From: Pseudomonas botevensis
GTDB lineage: Bacteria; Pseudomonadota; Gammaproteobacteria; Pseudomonadales; Pseudomonadaceae
Assembly: GCF_019145475.1 (NCBI RefSeq)
Contig: NZ_JAHTKI010000002.1
Span: 248,001-312,000, forward strand
Reading direction: 5' to 3'
DNA length: 64,000 nucleotides
In this document: positions 25,303 through 35,080 of the stretch, piece after piece
How positions within the stretch are numbered: position 1 is the stretch's first letter
How the letters are laid out: each line of letters starts with the position of its first letter
Translations under genes and position numbers: made by a program
Notes under the pieces: model-generated
What the model was told of the DNA's origin: nothing
What the model saw: only the letters and a program-made list of their open reading frames with translations
Databases searched by the model: none

Positions 25303-26115
25303 ATGACTCAATACACCGCCTTCAGCGTCGAACTGGCCGACAACATCGCCCATGTGCAGATCAATCGCCCGGAAAAGATCAACTCGATGAACGCCGCGTT
25401 CTGGAGTGAAATTGTCGAGGTGTTCCAGTGGATCGAAGACACCGATGAAGTGCGGGTGGTGGTACTCAGCGGTGCCGGCAAACACTTTTCCTCCGGCATC
25501 GACCTGATGATGCTGGCCGGCGTCGCCAATGAGCTGGGCAAAGACGTCGGGCGCAACGCGCGCCTGCTGCGGCGCAAGATCCTGACCCTGCAAGCCTCGT
25601 TCAATGCGGTCGACAATTGCCGCAAGCCAGTGCTGGCGGCGATCCAGGGTTACTGCCTGGGCGGCGCCATCGACCTGATCGCCGCCTGCGACATGCGTTA
25701 CGCCGCCGACGACGCACAATTCTCGATCAAGGAAATCGATATCGGCATGGCCGCCGACGTCGGCACCCTGCAACGGTTGCCACGGATCATCGGTGACGGC
25801 ATGCTGCGTGAGCTGGCCTACACCGGTCGCACCTTTGGTGCCGAAGAGGCGCGCAGCATCGGCCTGGTCAATCGCGTCTACAGCGACAAGGACAGCCTGC
25901 TCGAAGGCGTGATGGACATCGCCCGGGACATCGCCGGCAAGTCGCCGATCGCGGTCACCGGCACCAAGGAAATGATCAGCTACATGCGTGACCATCGTAT
26001 CGACGACGGTCTGGAGTACGTTGCCACCTGGAACGCCGCCATGCTGCAATCCACCGACTTGCGCGTGGCAATCGCTGCCCACATGAGCAAACAGAAACCC
26101 GAATTTCTGGATTGA
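25303..26115 (+). CDS. Delta(3,5)-delta(2,4)-dienoyl-CoA isomerase-like crotonase
   Basis: 270 residues, crotonase fold. The acyl-CoA oxyanion segments are HFSSGIDLMML and GYCLGGAIDLIAACDMRYA. The acidic residues in FSIKEIDIGMAADVGTLQRLP match the eukaryotic ECH1 dienoyl-CoA isomerases better than enoyl-CoA hydratases, which have PE..LG there. It would rearrange 3,5-dienoyl-CoA during breakdown of odd-position unsaturated fatty acids. It is 6 bp upstream of nudC and likely cotranscribed. Confidence 0.82.
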   Translation: MTQYTAFSVELADNIAHVQINRPEKINSMNAAFWSEIVEVFQWIEDTDEVRVVVLSGAGKHFSSGIDLMMLAGVANELGKDVGRNARLLRRKILTLQASFNAVDNCRKPVLAAIQGYCLGGAIDLIAACDMRYAADDAQFSIKEIDIGMAADVGTLQRLPRIIGDGMLRELAYTGRTFGAEEARSIGLVNRVYSDKDSLLEGVMDIARDIAGKSPIAVTGTKEMISYMRDHRIDDGLEYVATWNAAMLQSTDLRVAIAAHMSKQKPEFLD

Positions 26116-26121
26116 GAAACC

Positions 26122-26952
26122 ATGACATCTCGCTGGACCACTGCAGTACTGGACACTGATCAACCGGGCGGCTGGGCCGTGGCGCGCAGCCCCGAAGGTT
26201 TTCTGTTCGATGACAACGGCGCGCTGTTCCCCCGGGAATGGCTCAAGCGTCAGGACTTGTCGATCCTCGCCGAGCATGGCATCGGCCATCTCGACGGCGA
26301 GCCGGTGTATCTGCTGGAGCTGCGCAGTCACAGCGAGGTGCCGGGTTGCAACTGGAAAGGCCTGCGCGCGTTCATGCTCGAAGGCGATCACACCGTCTAC
26401 AAGGTTCTGGGGTATGCCGCGCAGATTGGCACATGGGCGCGGGAGCACCGGTTCTGCGGCAATTGCGGTCAGGCCATGACCCAGGTGCCACGGGAGCGGG
26501 CGATGTATTGCCAGCCCTGCGATCTGCGCAGTTATCCACGGATTTCGCCGAGCATGATCGTGCTGGTGACCCGAGGCGACGAAGTGCTGCTGGCGCGTTC
26601 CCCGCGTTTTGTCAGCGGGGTCTACAGCACTCTGGCCGGTTTCGCCGAGCCGGGGGAGTCGGCCGAGGATTGCCTGATCCGCGAAGTGCGCGAGGAAGTC
26701 AGCATCGAGGTGCAGAACATCCAGTACATGGGTAGCCAGTGCTGGCCGTTCCCGCATTCGATGATGCTGGGTTTCCATGCCGAATATGCCGGGGGCGAGA
26801 TTGTCTGTCAGGAAGACGAGATCGAAGACGCCCAGTGGTTCAACGTGCACGAGCTGCCGCCGTTGCCGGCGTCACGCTCGATTGCCCGTTATCTGATCGA
26901 CGTCTACGTGGCGCGGCGCTTAGGCCACGCTGAACCAGTGCTGCCAGGCTAG
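26122..26952 (+). CDS. nudC: NAD(H) pyrophosphatase NudC
   Basis: 276 residues. Zinc ribbon CGNCG (C112, C115) with CQPC further on; Nudix box [20 protein letters not shown] (from residue 173); the NADH-family motif is SQCWPFPHS, one residue off the usual SQPWPFP. It cleaves NADH to NMNH and AMP, and NudC enzymes also remove NAD caps from RNA. The end overlaps the converging TauE gene by 33 bp. Confidence 0.93.
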   Translation: MTSRWTTAVLDTDQPGGWAVARSPEGFLFDDNGALFPREWLKRQDLSILAEHGIGHLDGEPVYLLELRSHSEVPGCNWKGLRAFMLEGDHTVYKVLGYAAQIGTWAREHRFCGNCGQAMTQVPRERAMYCQPCDLRSYPRISPSMIVLVTRGDEVLLARSPRFVSGVYSTLAGFAEPGESAEDCLIREVREEVSIEVQNIQYMGSQCWPFPHSMMLGFHAEYAGGEIVCQEDEIEDAQWFNVHELPPLPASRSIARYLIDVYVARRLGHAEPVLPG

Positions 26953-27699
26953 ACGCACGGTCAATCCCAGCACCACGGTGATGAACACCGGACGAATGAA
27001 CTTGGCGCCGCCGCTGATCGCGGTGCGCGCGCCGAAGAACGCGCCGACCATCACCGACAGGCCCATGGCCAGGCCGATGATCCAGTCCACCTGCCCGGAA
27101 AACACGAACACCGACAGCGCCGCGATGTTGCTGACGAAGTTCATGCTGCGCGCCACACCGCTGGCCTTGACCAGGTCGATCGGGTAGAGCAGCAGGCTGC
27201 TGACGGTCCAGAACGCGCCCGTACCTGGGCCGGCGACACCGTCATAGAAGCCGAGGCTGAAGCCCTGAGTCGATTGCCACTTCTTCTTGATTGGCGCGTC
27301 GCTGTCCAGTGGCGCTTTCGGCGTCCCGCCAAACAGCAGGTACACACCGCAGGCGAACACGATCACCGGCAGCATCTTGTTCAGCCATTCCGCTGGCAGG
27401 TAGTGGGCGACGATGGCGCCGCTCAGGGCGCCGACCAATGTACCGACGATGGCGTGTGTCCACTGCCGAGGGTGGAACAGCTTGCGACGGTAGAAGGTGA
27501 AACTGGCGGTGGCCGAACCGAAGGTCGAACTGAGTTTGTTGGTGCCCAGCACCAGATGTGGCGGCAGGCCGGCGGTGAGCAGTGCCGGGGTGGTCAACAG
27601 TCCGCCGCCGCCGGCGATGGCGTCGATGAATCCGGCAAGGAAAGCAACAGCGGCCAGAATGGCCAGGGTGGTGAGGTCAACGCTGAGTTCGAAAGGCAT
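26920..27699 (-). CDS. TauE/SafE-family membrane permease (YfcA type)
   Basis: 259 residues, about eight TM segments. N-terminal [23 protein letters not shown] and central [15 protein letters not shown] are the duplicated family motifs; [20 protein letters not shown] is also typical of the YfcA branch. These proteins are putative exporters of sulfite, sulfoacetate or related anions. The substrate is unknown here. The 3' end overlaps nudC by 33 bp, so the two converging transcripts are antisense at their ends. Confidence 0.85.
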   Translation of the reverse strand: MPFELSVDLTTLAILAAVAFLAGFIDAIAGGGGLLTTPALLTAGLPPHLVLGTNKLSSTFGSATASFTFYRRKLFHPRQWTHAIVGTLVGALSGAIVAHYLPAEWLNKMLPVIVFACGVYLLFGGTPKAPLDSDAPIKKKWQSTQGFSLGFYDGVAGPGTGAFWTVSSLLLYPIDLVKASGVARSMNFVSNIAALSVFVFSGQVDWIIGLAMGLSVMVGAFFGARTAISGGAKFIRPVFITVVLGLTVRLAWQHWFSVA

Positions 27700-27790
27700 G
27701 GAATCGGCTTATTTCGGCAGGGCGCAGCGCGGGGCTGCGGGAGAGGGCAGCCATGTTACTCATTTCCAGATGTTGCTGCGACCCGTCTGA

Positions 27791-27846
27791 TGCCTTCGCG
27801 GGCAAGCCGGGCGTGATCGTGCCCTCGCAGGGCGAGGGCACGATCA
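27791..27846. terminator. REP fragment and strong hairpin downstream of the DUF1348 gene
   Basis: Perfect stem of 14 bp or more (27814-27827 with 27833-27846; GATCGTGCCCTCG arm) and a 5-base loop, joined on the left to a REP half (CCTTCGCGGGCAAGCC). It lies 19 bp after the DUF1348 stop on the minus strand and before the TauE gene, so probably terminates the TetR-DUF1348 transcript. Confidence 0.65.
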
Positions 27847-27864
27847 GTACTGAGTCAAGGCAGA

Positions 27865-28344
27865 TTACAGACCCAGGTCAGACAGCCCCGGATGATCGTC
27901 CGGACGCCGGCCCAGCGGCCAGTGGAACTTGCGTTCGCTTTCCTTGATCGGCATGTCGTTGATGCAGGCGTAACGCTGGAACATCAGGCCGTTTTCATCG
28001 AATTCCCAGTTTTCGTTGCCGTAGGAACGGAACCAGTTGCCCGAGTCGTCGTGCCATTCATAGGCATAACGCACGGCGATGCGCGTATCGGAGTAGGCCC
28101 AGAGTTCCTTGATCAGGCGGTAATCCAGTTCCTTGGCCCATTTGCGGGTCAAGAACGCCTTGGCTTCTTCGCGGTTGTTGGCGAATTCGGCGCGATTGCG
28201 CCATTTAGTGTCCAGGGTATAGGCCAATGACACGCGCTGCGGATCGCGAGAGTTCCAGCCATCTTCGGCCAGGCGAACTTTTTCAATGGCCGATTCACGG
28301 TTGAAGGGCGGTAATGGCGGACGAACTTCGGCTGCAGTAGACAT
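27865..28344 (-). CDS. DUF1348 (NTF2-like) protein
   Basis: 159 residues. The whole protein is the conserved DUF1348 domain: [64 protein letters not shown] and [16 protein letters not shown] ending. The fold is expected to be a SnoaL/NTF2-like cone. No enzyme activity is established. GGGAG precedes ATG 28344. It follows a TetR gene by 54 bp and is probably its target. Confidence 0.88.
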   Translation of the reverse strand: MSTAAEVRPPLPPFNRESAIEKVRLAEDGWNSRDPQRVSLAYTLDTKWRNRAEFANNREEAKAFLTRKWAKELDYRLIKELWAYSDTRIAVRYAYEWHDDSGNWFRSYGNENWEFDENGLMFQRYACINDMPIKESERKFHWPLGRRPDDHPGLSDLGL

Positions 28345-28398
28345 ATTTGTCTCCCGGTCAAATTAACGATTTAACAACTTGTCAGGCTTATTAAGGCG

Positions 28399-28965
28399 TT
28401 ACAGGTCCAATAACTTTCGCGCCATGCATTGCGCATTATCGGCGGCACTGTGATCACCCATCACAAGCGCTACGGTAATGGCACCGTCAATCAGAATCAG
28501 CAGCTGTTTGGCCAACAGTTGCGGGTCCTCGGCACCATGTTCGGTACACAGCTCGCACACGTAGTCGAGCAGCTTTTGTTTGTGGTCTTTGGCGACCAGC
28601 CGTACCGGGTCCTGTGGATCCCCGGTTTCGCCGCTGGTGTTGATGAAGGCGCAGCCCCGGAAGCCTTCCGAGGCGAACCAGCCCTTGAGCACGGTAAACA
28701 GGTTGAGCAGCCGGTCGGCCGGGGTTTCGGCCTGATCGACCGCGCTTCGATACCAGTGCATCCAGCGGATGTCGCGGCGTTGCAGGGCGGCGACGGTCAG
28801 CTCCTCCTTGCTGGCGAAGTAGCGGTAAATGCTTTTTCGGGAGACACCGGCGGTTTTCACCAGAAGATCCATGCCAGTGGCGGCGATGCCACTCTTGTAG
28901 ATCAACTTTTCGGTGACATCCAGAATGATGTCGCGGGTCGAGTCGTTGCTTGTGATTTCGTTCAT
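28399..28965 (-). CDS. TetR-family transcriptional regulator
   Basis: 188 residues. N-terminal HTH (LIYKSGIAATGMDLLVKTAGVSRKSIYRYFASKEEL) and a ligand domain of the TetR_C type (FASEGFRGCAFINTSGE). The start ATG 28965 (MNEITSND) was chosen; the 12-codon extension upstream would run through the palindromic operator at 28978-28991. It likely represses itself and the DUF1348 gene. The ligand is unknown. Confidence 0.88.
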   Translation of the reverse strand: MNEITSNDSTRDIILDVTEKLIYKSGIAATGMDLLVKTAGVSRKSIYRYFASKEELTVAALQRRDIRWMHWYRSAVDQAETPADRLLNLFTVLKGWFASEGFRGCAFINTSGETGDPQDPVRLVAKDHKQKLLDYVCELCTEHGAEDPQLLAKQLLILIDGAITVALVMGDHSAADNAQCMARKLLDL

Positions 28966-28977
28966 GTGGCGAACGGT

Positions 28978-28991
28978 AGAACGATCGTTCT
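28978..28991. promoter_or_regulatory. Putative operator of the TetR gene
   Basis: Perfect 14-bp palindrome AGAACGATCGTTCT, 12 bp upstream of the TetR start codon; position and symmetry fit autorepression by a TetR dimer. Confidence 0.65.
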
Positions 28992-29029
28992 CCTTGGTCA
29001 AGTGGAGATTTTATTGGCCTGCGAAAAAG

Positions 29030-29100
29030 CATTCGCGGACGAGCCCGCTTGCCCATCCGGAATGTGTTTTGCCGGGGTGACGGACACGCCCGCGAAGGCG
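29030..29100. repeat. Degenerate REP pair
   Basis: ATTCGCGGACGAGCCCGCTT (left) and ACGCCCGCGAAGGC (right) resemble two decayed inverted REP halves. They occupy most of the 216-bp TetR-pssA gap. Confidence 0.45.
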
Positions 29101-29181
29101 ACATTACAGACACTCACAAGACCCGAACGGGTTGATGGTGTAAGCTCTCGGACTCTTCGGATTCGACCCATTGCGAGCCCT

Positions 29182-30525
29182 ATGCCGTTGCTTTTCAAAC
29201 GCTCCCTGCTGCCCAAACTGCGCAGCTTTCCGCTGACCGCCGAGGCCGTGACCATTTTGTCCGGCGCCGCCGAGTTCCGTCGTTGCCTGCTGGAGAAAAT
29301 CGCCCAGGCGACCCAGCGCATCTACCTCGTCGCGCTTTATCTGCAAAACGATGAGGCCGGTCAGGAAATCCTCGATGCCTTGCACGCCGCCAAACTCAAG
29401 CGCCCGGAGCTTGAAATCGCGGTGGTGGTCGACTGGCTGCGTGCCCAGCGCGGGCTGATCGGTGCCGGCAAGCAGCCGGGCAATGCCGCCTGGTATCAGG
29501 AAATGACCCGTACCCATCAGAGCGAAGTGCCGGTGTATGGCGTGCCGGTGCAGACCCGCGAGCTGTTCGGCGTGCTGCACCTGAAGGGTTTCGTGATTGA
29601 CGATTGCGTGGTGTACAGCGGCGCGAGCCTGAACAACGTCTACCTGCACAAGTTCGACAAGTACCGCTTCGACCGTTATCACGTCTTGCACAGCCATGAA
29701 CTGGCGGACTCGATGCATCACCTGGTCAAGCACGGTCTGATCGAGTCCAAGGCTGTGCATCGCCTCGACCTGCCGAACCTGCCGACCACCCGCAGCCTGC
29801 GCAACGACATCGGCGATCTGCGCAGCCGGCTCAAACACGCGGCTTACGACACCACCGCCGGCAGCGTCGACCATAGCGGTCTGTCGGTCAGTCCCTTGCT
29901 GGGCGTGGGCAAGAACAATCCGTTGAACCGGGTGATTCTGGAGTTGATCGCCAGTGCGCAGAAGCAACTGACCATCTGCACGCCGTATTTCAACCTGCCG
30001 TTGGGGATCATCCGCGAGATCAACCGGGCGCTGGCCCGTGGGGTGAAGATCGACATCGTGGTCGGCGACAAGACCGCCAACGACTTCTTCATTCCGCCCA
30101 GCGAGCCGTTCAAGGTGATCGCCGCGTTGCCGTACCTGTACGAAATCAGCCTGCGCCGTTTCGCCAAGCGCCATCAGCGCAATATCGACAGCGGCCAGTT
30201 GAACCTGCACCTGTGGCGTGAGGGCGACAACAGCTATCACCTCAAGGGCATGTGGGTCGATCAGCGTTACACCTTGCTGACCGGCAACAACCTCAATCCA
30301 CGGGCGTTCCGCCTGGATCTGGAAAACGCGCTGTTGATCGATGACCCGAAAGGAGAGTGGCTGGAACCGCGACGCCTGGAGCTGGAAAACATCTTTGAAC
30401 ACACCGCACGGATCAAGCATTTCCAGGACCTGGAAACGCTGCCCAATTACCCGGCAGGCGTAGCCAAGTTTCTCAAGCGGGTGAGTCGGGTGCGGATCGA
30501 GCGGTTGCTCTACCGGATTCTGTAA
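29182..30525 (+). CDS. pssA: CDP-diacylglycerol-serine O-phosphatidyltransferase, PLD superfamily
   Basis: 447 residues, like E. coli PssA (451). Two phospholipase D catalytic motifs: H133 in HLKGFVIDDCVVYSGASLNN and H353 in HLKGMWVDQRYTLLTGNNLN. The spacing matches PssA. It makes phosphatidylserine, the precursor of phosphatidylethanolamine, and is a peripheral inner-membrane enzyme with a basic C-terminus (KRVSRVRIERLLYRIL). The start ATG 29182 (MPLLFKRSLLPKL) lacks a strong ribosome site. The much longer frame upstream is antisense to the TetR gene. Confidence 0.92.
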   Translation: MPLLFKRSLLPKLRSFPLTAEAVTILSGAAEFRRCLLEKIAQATQRIYLVALYLQNDEAGQEILDALHAAKLKRPELEIAVVVDWLRAQRGLIGAGKQPGNAAWYQEMTRTHQSEVPVYGVPVQTRELFGVLHLKGFVIDDCVVYSGASLNNVYLHKFDKYRFDRYHVLHSHELADSMHHLVKHGLIESKAVHRLDLPNLPTTRSLRNDIGDLRSRLKHAAYDTTAGSVDHSGLSVSPLLGVGKNNPLNRVILELIASAQKQLTICTPYFNLPLGIIREINRALARGVKIDIVVGDKTANDFFIPPSEPFKVIAALPYLYEISLRRFAKRHQRNIDSGQLNLHLWREGDNSYHLKGMWVDQRYTLLTGNNLNPRAFRLDLENALLIDDPKGEWLEPRRLELENIFEHTARIKHFQDLETLPNYPAGVAKFLKRVSRVRIERLLYRIL

Positions 30526-30545
30526 GGATTCGGGATCTTCAAATG

Positions 30546-30598
30546 CCTTCGCGAGCAAGCCCGCTTCTACAGTGTAGAAGCGGGCTTGCTCGCGAAGG
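30546..30598. repeat. Perfect inverted REP pair, likely bidirectional terminator
   Basis: Two 26-bp arms (30546-30571 and 30573-30598) form a perfect palindrome around one central base. Each arm has AAGCGGGCTTGCTCGCGAAGG. It lies between the converging pssA and efeM genes. Confidence 0.9.
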
Positions 30599-30620
30599 GG
30601 TCAACCAGACGCTATAAAAC

Positions 30621-31445
30621 TCAGTTCAGACCCAGTTTGCCACGCAATGTGGACAGGTCTTCAGCCAGGGTATTGACCGGCCCGACCAGCGCCTTGCGGT
30701 CGTTGTCCTTGACCTTGTCATAGGTCTCGAAACCACCGTCCTTGGTCTTGTACTTGGCGAGGATCTTGTCGACGGTGGCGAAGTTCTTGTCGACTTTCGC
30801 GACAAACGCCTTGTCTTGCTTCTCGATCTGCGGACGGAACAGGTCGACGATTTTCTTCGCGCCGTCGATGTTGCCCTGGAAGTCATACAGGTCGGTGTGG
30901 CTGTAGCGGTCTTCCTCACCGGAGATCTTGGTGGCGGCGACTTCTTCCAGCAGCGCAGCGGCGCCGCCCACGACTTTCTCTGGCGGGAAGGTCAGGCCGG
31001 CCACGCGGGTTTGCAGGTCCTTGACGTCTTTGTCCAGGCCATCGGCCAGCGCGTCGAGGCCTTGCGTGGTTTTCTCGGAGAACAGCGAATATTCGATGCG
31101 GTGGAAGCCGGTGAAGTCTTCGGCTTTCACGCCTTTTTCGTGGTCGTCGACCCGGGAGTCGATCGACGCGTCAAGGTCGCTGAACAGCTCGGCGATCGGC
31201 TCGATCGACTCGTAGTAGACGCGGGTCGGCGCGTAGAGCTTCTGCGCGGTCGCCAGGTCGCCTTTCTTCACGGCGTCGGTGAATTGCTGGGTGTGGCTGG
31301 CGAGCTCATCCAGTTGCTCGGTGACGTAGATCTTGTAGTCCGAAACCGGCCCGACGAGGTCCAGTGGCGCGGTCGCGGCGAACACCGACAGCGGGGTGTT
31401 GAGCAAACCGAGGGTCAGCAATAACGCGAGTGGCGTCTTTTTCAT
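30621..31445 (-). CDS. efeM: EfeM-type iron-uptake periplasmic protein (imelysin/M75 family)
   Basis: 274 residues. Signal peptide ending near SVFA-ATAPL, then an M75/EfeO C-terminal domain only ([10 protein letters not shown] motif with HxxE-type residues, [18 protein letters not shown]). It lacks the cupredoxin domain of the EfeO encoded two genes upstream. AGGAG precedes ATG 31445. Last gene of a four-gene efe operon. It is probably a second periplasmic iron-binding component. Confidence 0.87.
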   Translation of the reverse strand: MKKTPLALLLTLGLLNTPLSVFAATAPLDLVGPVSDYKIYVTEQLDELASHTQQFTDAVKKGDLATAQKLYAPTRVYYESIEPIAELFSDLDASIDSRVDDHEKGVKAEDFTGFHRIEYSLFSEKTTQGLDALADGLDKDVKDLQTRVAGLTFPPEKVVGGAAALLEEVAATKISGEEDRYSHTDLYDFQGNIDGAKKIVDLFRPQIEKQDKAFVAKVDKNFATVDKILAKYKTKDGGFETYDKVKDNDRKALVGPVNTLAEDLSTLRGKLGLN

Positions 31446-31467
31446 GAGGCGGCTCCTGTGGCGATTG

Positions 31468-32766
31468 TTATGCAGTTGTTTTTGGTTGTGTGGCATTGAG
31501 CAGCGAGCGACCGATGAAGTCCTGATCGCCCGTGACACCCGGCAGGGTGAAGAAATAGCCGCCGCCGACCGGCTTGAGGTATTCCTCCAGCGGCTCACCG
31601 TTGAGGCGGGTCTGCACGGTGATGAAGCCTTTTTCCAGGTCGGCCTGGTAGCAGATGAACAGCAGGCCCATGTCGAGCTGGCCGTTCTTGTTCACCCCGT
31701 TGGAGTAGTTGAACGGCCGGCGCAGGATCAGGTTCGCCTGGGTCGCGGCGGTGCGCGGATTGGCCAGGCGGATGTGCGCATCGAGCTTGGTCAGCTTGCC
31801 TTCCGGGTCCTTGCTGTAGTCCGGGACTTCGGTTTCATGCTGGCCGCCCATGGGCGCGCCGGTGGCCTTGACCCGGCCGAGGATGCTTTCCTGCTCTTGC
31901 AGCGGCGTGCGGTCCCAGCGCTCGACGAAGTTGCGGATGATCCGCACCGCCTGATAGCTGCCGTGGGCGGCCCAGGCCGGCTCGTCGCTGCCCGGTTGTA
32001 CCCAGACGATGCGATCCATGGCCTTGCCGTCGTTGGAGTCGGGGTTGGCCGAGCCGTCGCGGAAACCGAGGAAGTTGCGCGCCGATTGCGCCGGCACCCC
32101 CGGTTTGGCCGGGGCTTGCGGCGGTACGCTGCCTTCCTGTTTCCAGCGCACCAGCAGCAGGTCCGGCAGGTTCTTCACGATGTCACGCAGGGCGTGGATG
32201 TTGGTGTCGGCGGTGTTCGAGCAAAATTGCAGGCTCAGGTCGCCGTGGCAGCAATCGGCTTCCAGCGCATCGTTGGGGAAACCGACCATGCGGATCAGCC
32301 GCTTGGGCTTGGCGGCGGCGAGGCCGAAACGCTCGTCGAACAGCGACTCCCCCACGGACACGGTGATGGTCAGGTTGTCCGGTGTCACCACCGGGCCGAG
32401 GATGCCGGAATCGACTGGCGGCAACTTGGGATCGATCTGTGCCACCGGGCCGCCCTTCATCAGGAAGGCGATGCGCTCGTTGAGGGTGCGGAACAGCCGC
32501 TCGAGGTCTTCGCGGTCAGTGGCCAGCACATCGAACGACACCAGCATGCCGGACGCCGGGCGTGGGGTGACGATGCCGGTCTGGTGGGTGCCATGGAAAT
32601 CGTGGCGATCTTCGGTCTTGTCGCTGCTCGGCGCTTCGGTGACTTGCGCGGGCGCGGCGGCCATGGCAGGGCAGCTCAGCGCGGAGCCGGCCAGTGCGAC
32701 ACCGGCGGCGCCCATGCCCATCAGTACACGGCGGCGTTGCAGGTTGAGGTTTTCGGAGTCATTCAT
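31468..32766 (-). CDS. efeB: EfeB, Tat-exported DyP-type haem peroxidase/deferrochelatase
   Basis: 432 residues. Tat signal ([19 protein letters not shown]), then two ferredoxin-like DyP domains. The catalytic Asp-bearing motif is [12 protein letters not shown], and the C-terminal half has [26 protein letters not shown]. In the EfeUOB system it is a periplasmic haem protein proposed to oxidise Fe(II) for uptake or to release iron from haem. Gaps of 17 and 22 bp to its neighbours indicate one operon. Confidence 0.93.
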   Translation of the reverse strand: MNDSENLNLQRRRVLMGMGAAGVALAGSALSCPAMAAAPAQVTEAPSSDKTEDRHDFHGTHQTGIVTPRPASGMLVSFDVLATDREDLERLFRTLNERIAFLMKGGPVAQIDPKLPPVDSGILGPVVTPDNLTITVSVGESLFDERFGLAAAKPKRLIRMVGFPNDALEADCCHGDLSLQFCSNTADTNIHALRDIVKNLPDLLLVRWKQEGSVPPQAPAKPGVPAQSARNFLGFRDGSANPDSNDGKAMDRIVWVQPGSDEPAWAAHGSYQAVRIIRNFVERWDRTPLQEQESILGRVKATGAPMGGQHETEVPDYSKDPEGKLTKLDAHIRLANPRTAATQANLILRRPFNYSNGVNKNGQLDMGLLFICYQADLEKGFITVQTRLNGEPLEEYLKPVGGGYFFTLPGVTGDQDFIGRSLLNATQPKTTA

Positions 32767-32783
32767 TGCTATTCGTCTTCTGC

Positions 32784-33983
32784 TTACAGGCCGGAGAGGC
32801 CGAGGGCGGGATCAATGGCATCGAGGGCGTCGGCCAGGGCCTGGGCCTTGTCGGCGATCTGTTTGCGTTGCTCACCGTTGACGGTGTCGTAACTGGCGTA
32901 GCCGTCCTTGACCTTGAAGCCGTTGAGCGTGGTGTCGAAATCTGCCAGTGCACGGTCGATCTTCGGCAGCAGCTCGGCGGCGGATTTGCTCAGCAGCGGA
33001 CGCAACAGGTCGACGACCTTGTGCGCGGTCTGCTGGTTGGCCGCAAAACCGTTGAGGTCGCTGTGGCTGTAGCGTTCCTCTTCACCGCTGGCGGCGCGCA
33101 CGTCGGCCAGGGTGTTGAGATTGCGCACCACGATGCTCACCAGTTGCTCCGGCGGCAGCGATTGGGCCAGCAGTTGCTGTTTGAGCGAGGTGACATCGTC
33201 GAGCAAACGCTGGGCAACCGGGGCTAACCCCTCGAGATTGCGTTGCTGGAACAGCGCGTATTCGAGGCGATGGAAGCCGACGAAGCCCGGGTCCTGCTCG
33301 CGCTTTTCGAAGTAATCGGCGCGGGCATTGATGCCGTTGTCCAGTTCGCCCAGGCGTTGTGCGGCCGGGGCCAGGCGCTGGTAGGCGGCGCGGGCCGGCA
33401 GGTACAGCGCCTGGGCCTGGGCCAGGTCGCCGCTGGCGATGGCCTGGTTCAGTGCCGTCACGGCTTTGATCAGCGCGCTGCCCTGGCTGGCGAGGTACAC
33501 GCGGAATTCCGACAACGGCCCGACAAACGCGACCATCGACGGCTTGGCCTTGGCGGCGGCATCCGAAGCGGCGGTCGGCGTCACATGCAGGGTGCCGCGC
33601 GGGTTGCTCAACAGGCCGCAGGTGATCGCGTAGTCGCCGGGTTGCAGGTTGGCGTTGATCACTTGGCTGAGGCCCGGCGCGATGTTCTCGCGTTCTTCGA
33701 TCACCAGCACGCCATCGAGGATTTCCCATTCCACGGCGCGGTCGGAGCGGTTGACGATGCGGAAACTGGCGCGGCCGGCCGGCACCGTCAGGGCGTTGGG
33801 TTCACAGCTGTGGTCGTGAATGTTGACCACCACTTCGTCGCGATTGTGCTGACGCTTGGCGGCGGCCATTTTCGAGGCGTAGTAGAACAGGCCTCCGGCG
33901 GCGATCATCACCACCACCGAACCGGCCACCGCCCAGCGCAAGGCGCGGGGAGGGGAGGCCTGGGGAGACGTAGGCTTTGACAT
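32784..33983 (-). CDS. efeO: EfeO, cupredoxin-M75 periplasmic iron-binding protein
   Basis: 399 residues. An N-terminal TM/signal ([20 protein letters not shown]) is followed by a cupredoxin-like domain (about 45-130; [29 protein letters not shown]) and an M75 domain ([31 protein letters not shown]). The start ATG 33983 (MSKPTSPQ) has AAGGG upstream; a longer frame is not supported. It delivers iron from the periplasm to EfeU. Confidence 0.92.
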   Translation of the reverse strand: MSKPTSPQASPPRALRWAVAGSVVVMIAAGGLFYYASKMAAAKRQHNRDEVVVNIHDHSCEPNALTVPAGRASFRIVNRSDRAVEWEILDGVLVIEERENIAPGLSQVINANLQPGDYAITCGLLSNPRGTLHVTPTAASDAAAKAKPSMVAFVGPLSEFRVYLASQGSALIKAVTALNQAIASGDLAQAQALYLPARAAYQRLAPAAQRLGELDNGINARADYFEKREQDPGFVGFHRLEYALFQQRNLEGLAPVAQRLLDDVTSLKQQLLAQSLPPEQLVSIVVRNLNTLADVRAASGEEERYSHSDLNGFAANQQTAHKVVDLLRPLLSKSAAELLPKIDRALADFDTTLNGFKVKDGYASYDTVNGEQRKQIADKAQALADALDAIDPALGLSGL

Positions 33984-33991
33984 GAATGCCC

Positions 33992-34834
33992 TTACTGGTT
34001 GGAAACGGAAGATTGCGCAGCGGGTTTGGGCGCGGGAGCCGGGAGGAAAAACATCACCAGCGCCACCAGCAGATAAATCAGGTAGGCACCGAGGGTGCTG
34101 ACGGTCGGCGCATCCTGGTAACCGAACATGCCGGCCAGCACCGAGCCCAGCGGGCCATCCATCGGCAGCGTCGCGCTGAAGTCGAAGAGCACGGTTTGCA
34201 GGTGATTCCACACCCCGGCTTCATGCAGGGCCTGCACCGAATTGGCGAGAATCCCGGCGGCCACCACCAGAATGAACAGCCCGGTCCAGCGGAAGAACGC
34301 CGAGAGGTTCAGGCGCATGCTGCCGGTGTAGATCAGGAAGCCGACGATGATTGCCAGGATCAGGCCGAGCAGGGCACCGATGGGCGCGGCCGGGCCTTCG
34401 CTCTGCTGGAACACCGCGAGCAGGAAGAACACGGTTTCCAGGCCCTCCCGGGCGACGGCGAAAAACACCATGGCGATCAGTGCGATGACCTGGTGTCTGG
34501 ACGCGGTCAGCGCATGATCGAGAGAGGCTTGCAGCGAATGTTTGATCGACCGCGCGACCTTGCGCATCCAGAACACCATGGAACTGAGAATGCCCACGGC
34601 CACCAGCCCGACCACACCCTCGAACAGCTCTTGCTGCTTCTGCGGGAACTCGGCGCTGACCAGTTCCAGGCCACCGCCCACCAGCAATGCCAGGGCTGCG
34701 GCGAGAAACACGCCAATCCACACGGCCGGCATCCACTGGCCGCGACCGGTCTGTTGCAAGTAGCTGGCGATAATGCCAACGATCAGCGCGGCTTCAATGC
34801 CTTCACGCAGCATGATCAAAAAGGGAACGAGCAT
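33992..34834 (-). CDS. efeU: EfeU, FTR1-family iron permease
   Basis: 280 residues, seven TM segments. Two REXXE motifs, REGIE near the N-terminus (LIMLREGIEAALIVG) and REGLE in the middle (FFAVAREGLETVFFLL), are the iron-translocation sites of FTR1/EfeU. First gene of efeU-efeO-efeB-efeM. A near-consensus Fur box lies 42-60 bp upstream, so the operon should be induced by iron limitation. Confidence 0.94.
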   Translation of the reverse strand: MLVPFLIMLREGIEAALIVGIIASYLQQTGRGQWMPAVWIGVFLAAALALLVGGGLELVSAEFPQKQQELFEGVVGLVAVGILSSMVFWMRKVARSIKHSLQASLDHALTASRHQVIALIAMVFFAVAREGLETVFFLLAVFQQSEGPAAPIGALLGLILAIIVGFLIYTGSMRLNLSAFFRWTGLFILVVAAGILANSVQALHEAGVWNHLQTVLFDFSATLPMDGPLGSVLAGMFGYQDAPTVSTLGAYLIYLLVALVMFFLPAPAPKPAAQSSVSNQ

Positions 34835-34861
34835 TCGGCATCCATCAAGTCAATCGAAGAG

Positions 34862-34876
34862 GTTACAAGTTGTAAC
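34862..34876. promoter_or_regulatory. Second dyad in the efeU promoter region
   Basis: GTTACAA-G-TTGTAAC, perfect 7-bp arms around one base. It abuts the Fur box and lies 28 bp upstream of the efeU start. It could be a second operator or a 5'-UTR element. Confidence 0.45.
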
Positions 34877-34894
34877 ATAATGACTTTCATTCTC
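34876..34894 (-). promoter_or_regulatory. Fur box of the efe operon
   Basis: On the minus strand GAGAATGAAAGTCATTATG matches the 19-bp Fur consensus GATAATGATAATCATTATC at 15 positions. It lies upstream of efeU. Confidence 0.8.
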
Positions 34895-35080
34895 ACATGA
34901 CATTCATTGACATGTACCTGAACCGTAGCTGAACAACCCTGAATATCAATGATTCTCAGACGGGGCCGAATCTGCGGGAGGGCCGTGATGCCAACCCGCT
35001 CCGACAGGGTTTTGTGTTGATTTTGAGCGGCTGCGTTAAGATGCCTGCCATTCGCACAAGCACAGGATTTGCCCCGTTCC

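Noticed and set aside
19501..30600. CRISPR-like regularly spaced repeats suggested by recurrent GCGGGCTTGC strings
   Set aside because: The strings are dispersed REP elements in intergenic gaps, with no regular spacing, spacers or cas genes.
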